Below, piece after piece: positions 5,917 through 5,971 of a stretch of DNA of 5,971 bases. This DNA comes from Flavobacteriaceae bacterium (GTDB lineage Bacteria; Bacteroidota; Bacteroidia; Flavobacteriales; Flavobacteriaceae). Within the stretch, counting starts at the first letter, position 1. Each line of letters begins with the position of its first letter. The position numbers and the translations under genes were made by a program. Below the pieces are notes generated by a model. The model did not search any database. It saw nothing but the letters and a program-made list of their open reading frames with translations, and was not told the origin of the DNA. Where the stretch lies: positions 1 through 5,971 of the forward strand of contig DOIV01000172.1 in the NCBI GenBank assembly GCA_003511845.1, read 5' to 3'.

Positions 5917-5963
5917 TATAGTTAACTTGCAACTATAAAATATATAAACGCAATACGTTTATA
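5917..5963. repeat. Two inverted repeats downstream of the folK fusion gene
   Basis: TATAGTT (5917-5923) pairs with AACTATA (5931-5937), and TATAAACG (5943-5950) pairs with CGTTTATA (5956-5963), loop CAATA. AACTAT (5931-5936) could instead pair with ATAGTT at 5966-5971, enclosing the second hairpin. There is no T tract on the plus strand, so these are weak candidates for a transcript end of the folK gene or for control of a gene beyond the window. No coding sequence is seen in 5874-5971. Confidence 0.4.
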
Positions 5964-5971
5964 CAATAGTT

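Overview
The window looks like a piece of a chromosome from a marine-type member of the Flavobacteriia (phylum Bacteroidota). The evidence is an AT-rich sequence, A-rich rather than Shine-Dalgarno-like leaders before the start codons, a type IX secretion C-terminal sorting domain at the left edge, a 2TM-family membrane protein, a Bacteroidota-style TonB C-terminal-domain protein and a HPPK-deoxynucleoside kinase fusion. The genus cannot be fixed from this sequence.

Layout. Bases 1-240 hold the 3' end of a secreted protein gene (T9SS sorting domain), followed by a rho-independent terminator (about 270-312). A GC-rich palindromic repeat follows at 329-356. Then comes a tight plus-strand run of four genes: thyA (372-1196), a small exported TonB-domain protein (1215-1709), a 2TM-domain protein (1710-2087) and folA (2093-2572, TTG start). 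The gaps are 18, 0 and 5 bases, so this is probably one operon. Bases 2573-2817 are non-coding between convergent genes and hold a composite palindromic element. The minus strand then carries sppA (2818-4590), a membrane-anchored S49 peptidase. A 158-base divergent intergenic region with three short inverted repeats separates it from the plus-strand folK-deoxynucleoside kinase fusion gene (4749-5873). The last 98 bases have no gene, only short inverted repeats.

How the genes work together. ThyA makes dTMP by oxidising methylene-tetrahydrofolate to dihydrofolate, and FolA reduces dihydrofolate back. The FolK half of the fusion makes the pterin pyrophosphate needed for new folate, and its kinase half salvages deoxynucleosides. 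Three of the seven genes therefore serve folate and DNA-precursor supply. SppA, the TonB-like protein, the 2TM protein and the T9SS cargo are envelope or secretion proteins. I see no CRISPR array, tRNA, rRNA, transposase or phage gene. I found no wholly new system. The points most worth a second look are the HPPK-kinase fusion, with its altered kinase motif, and the palindromic elements between genes.
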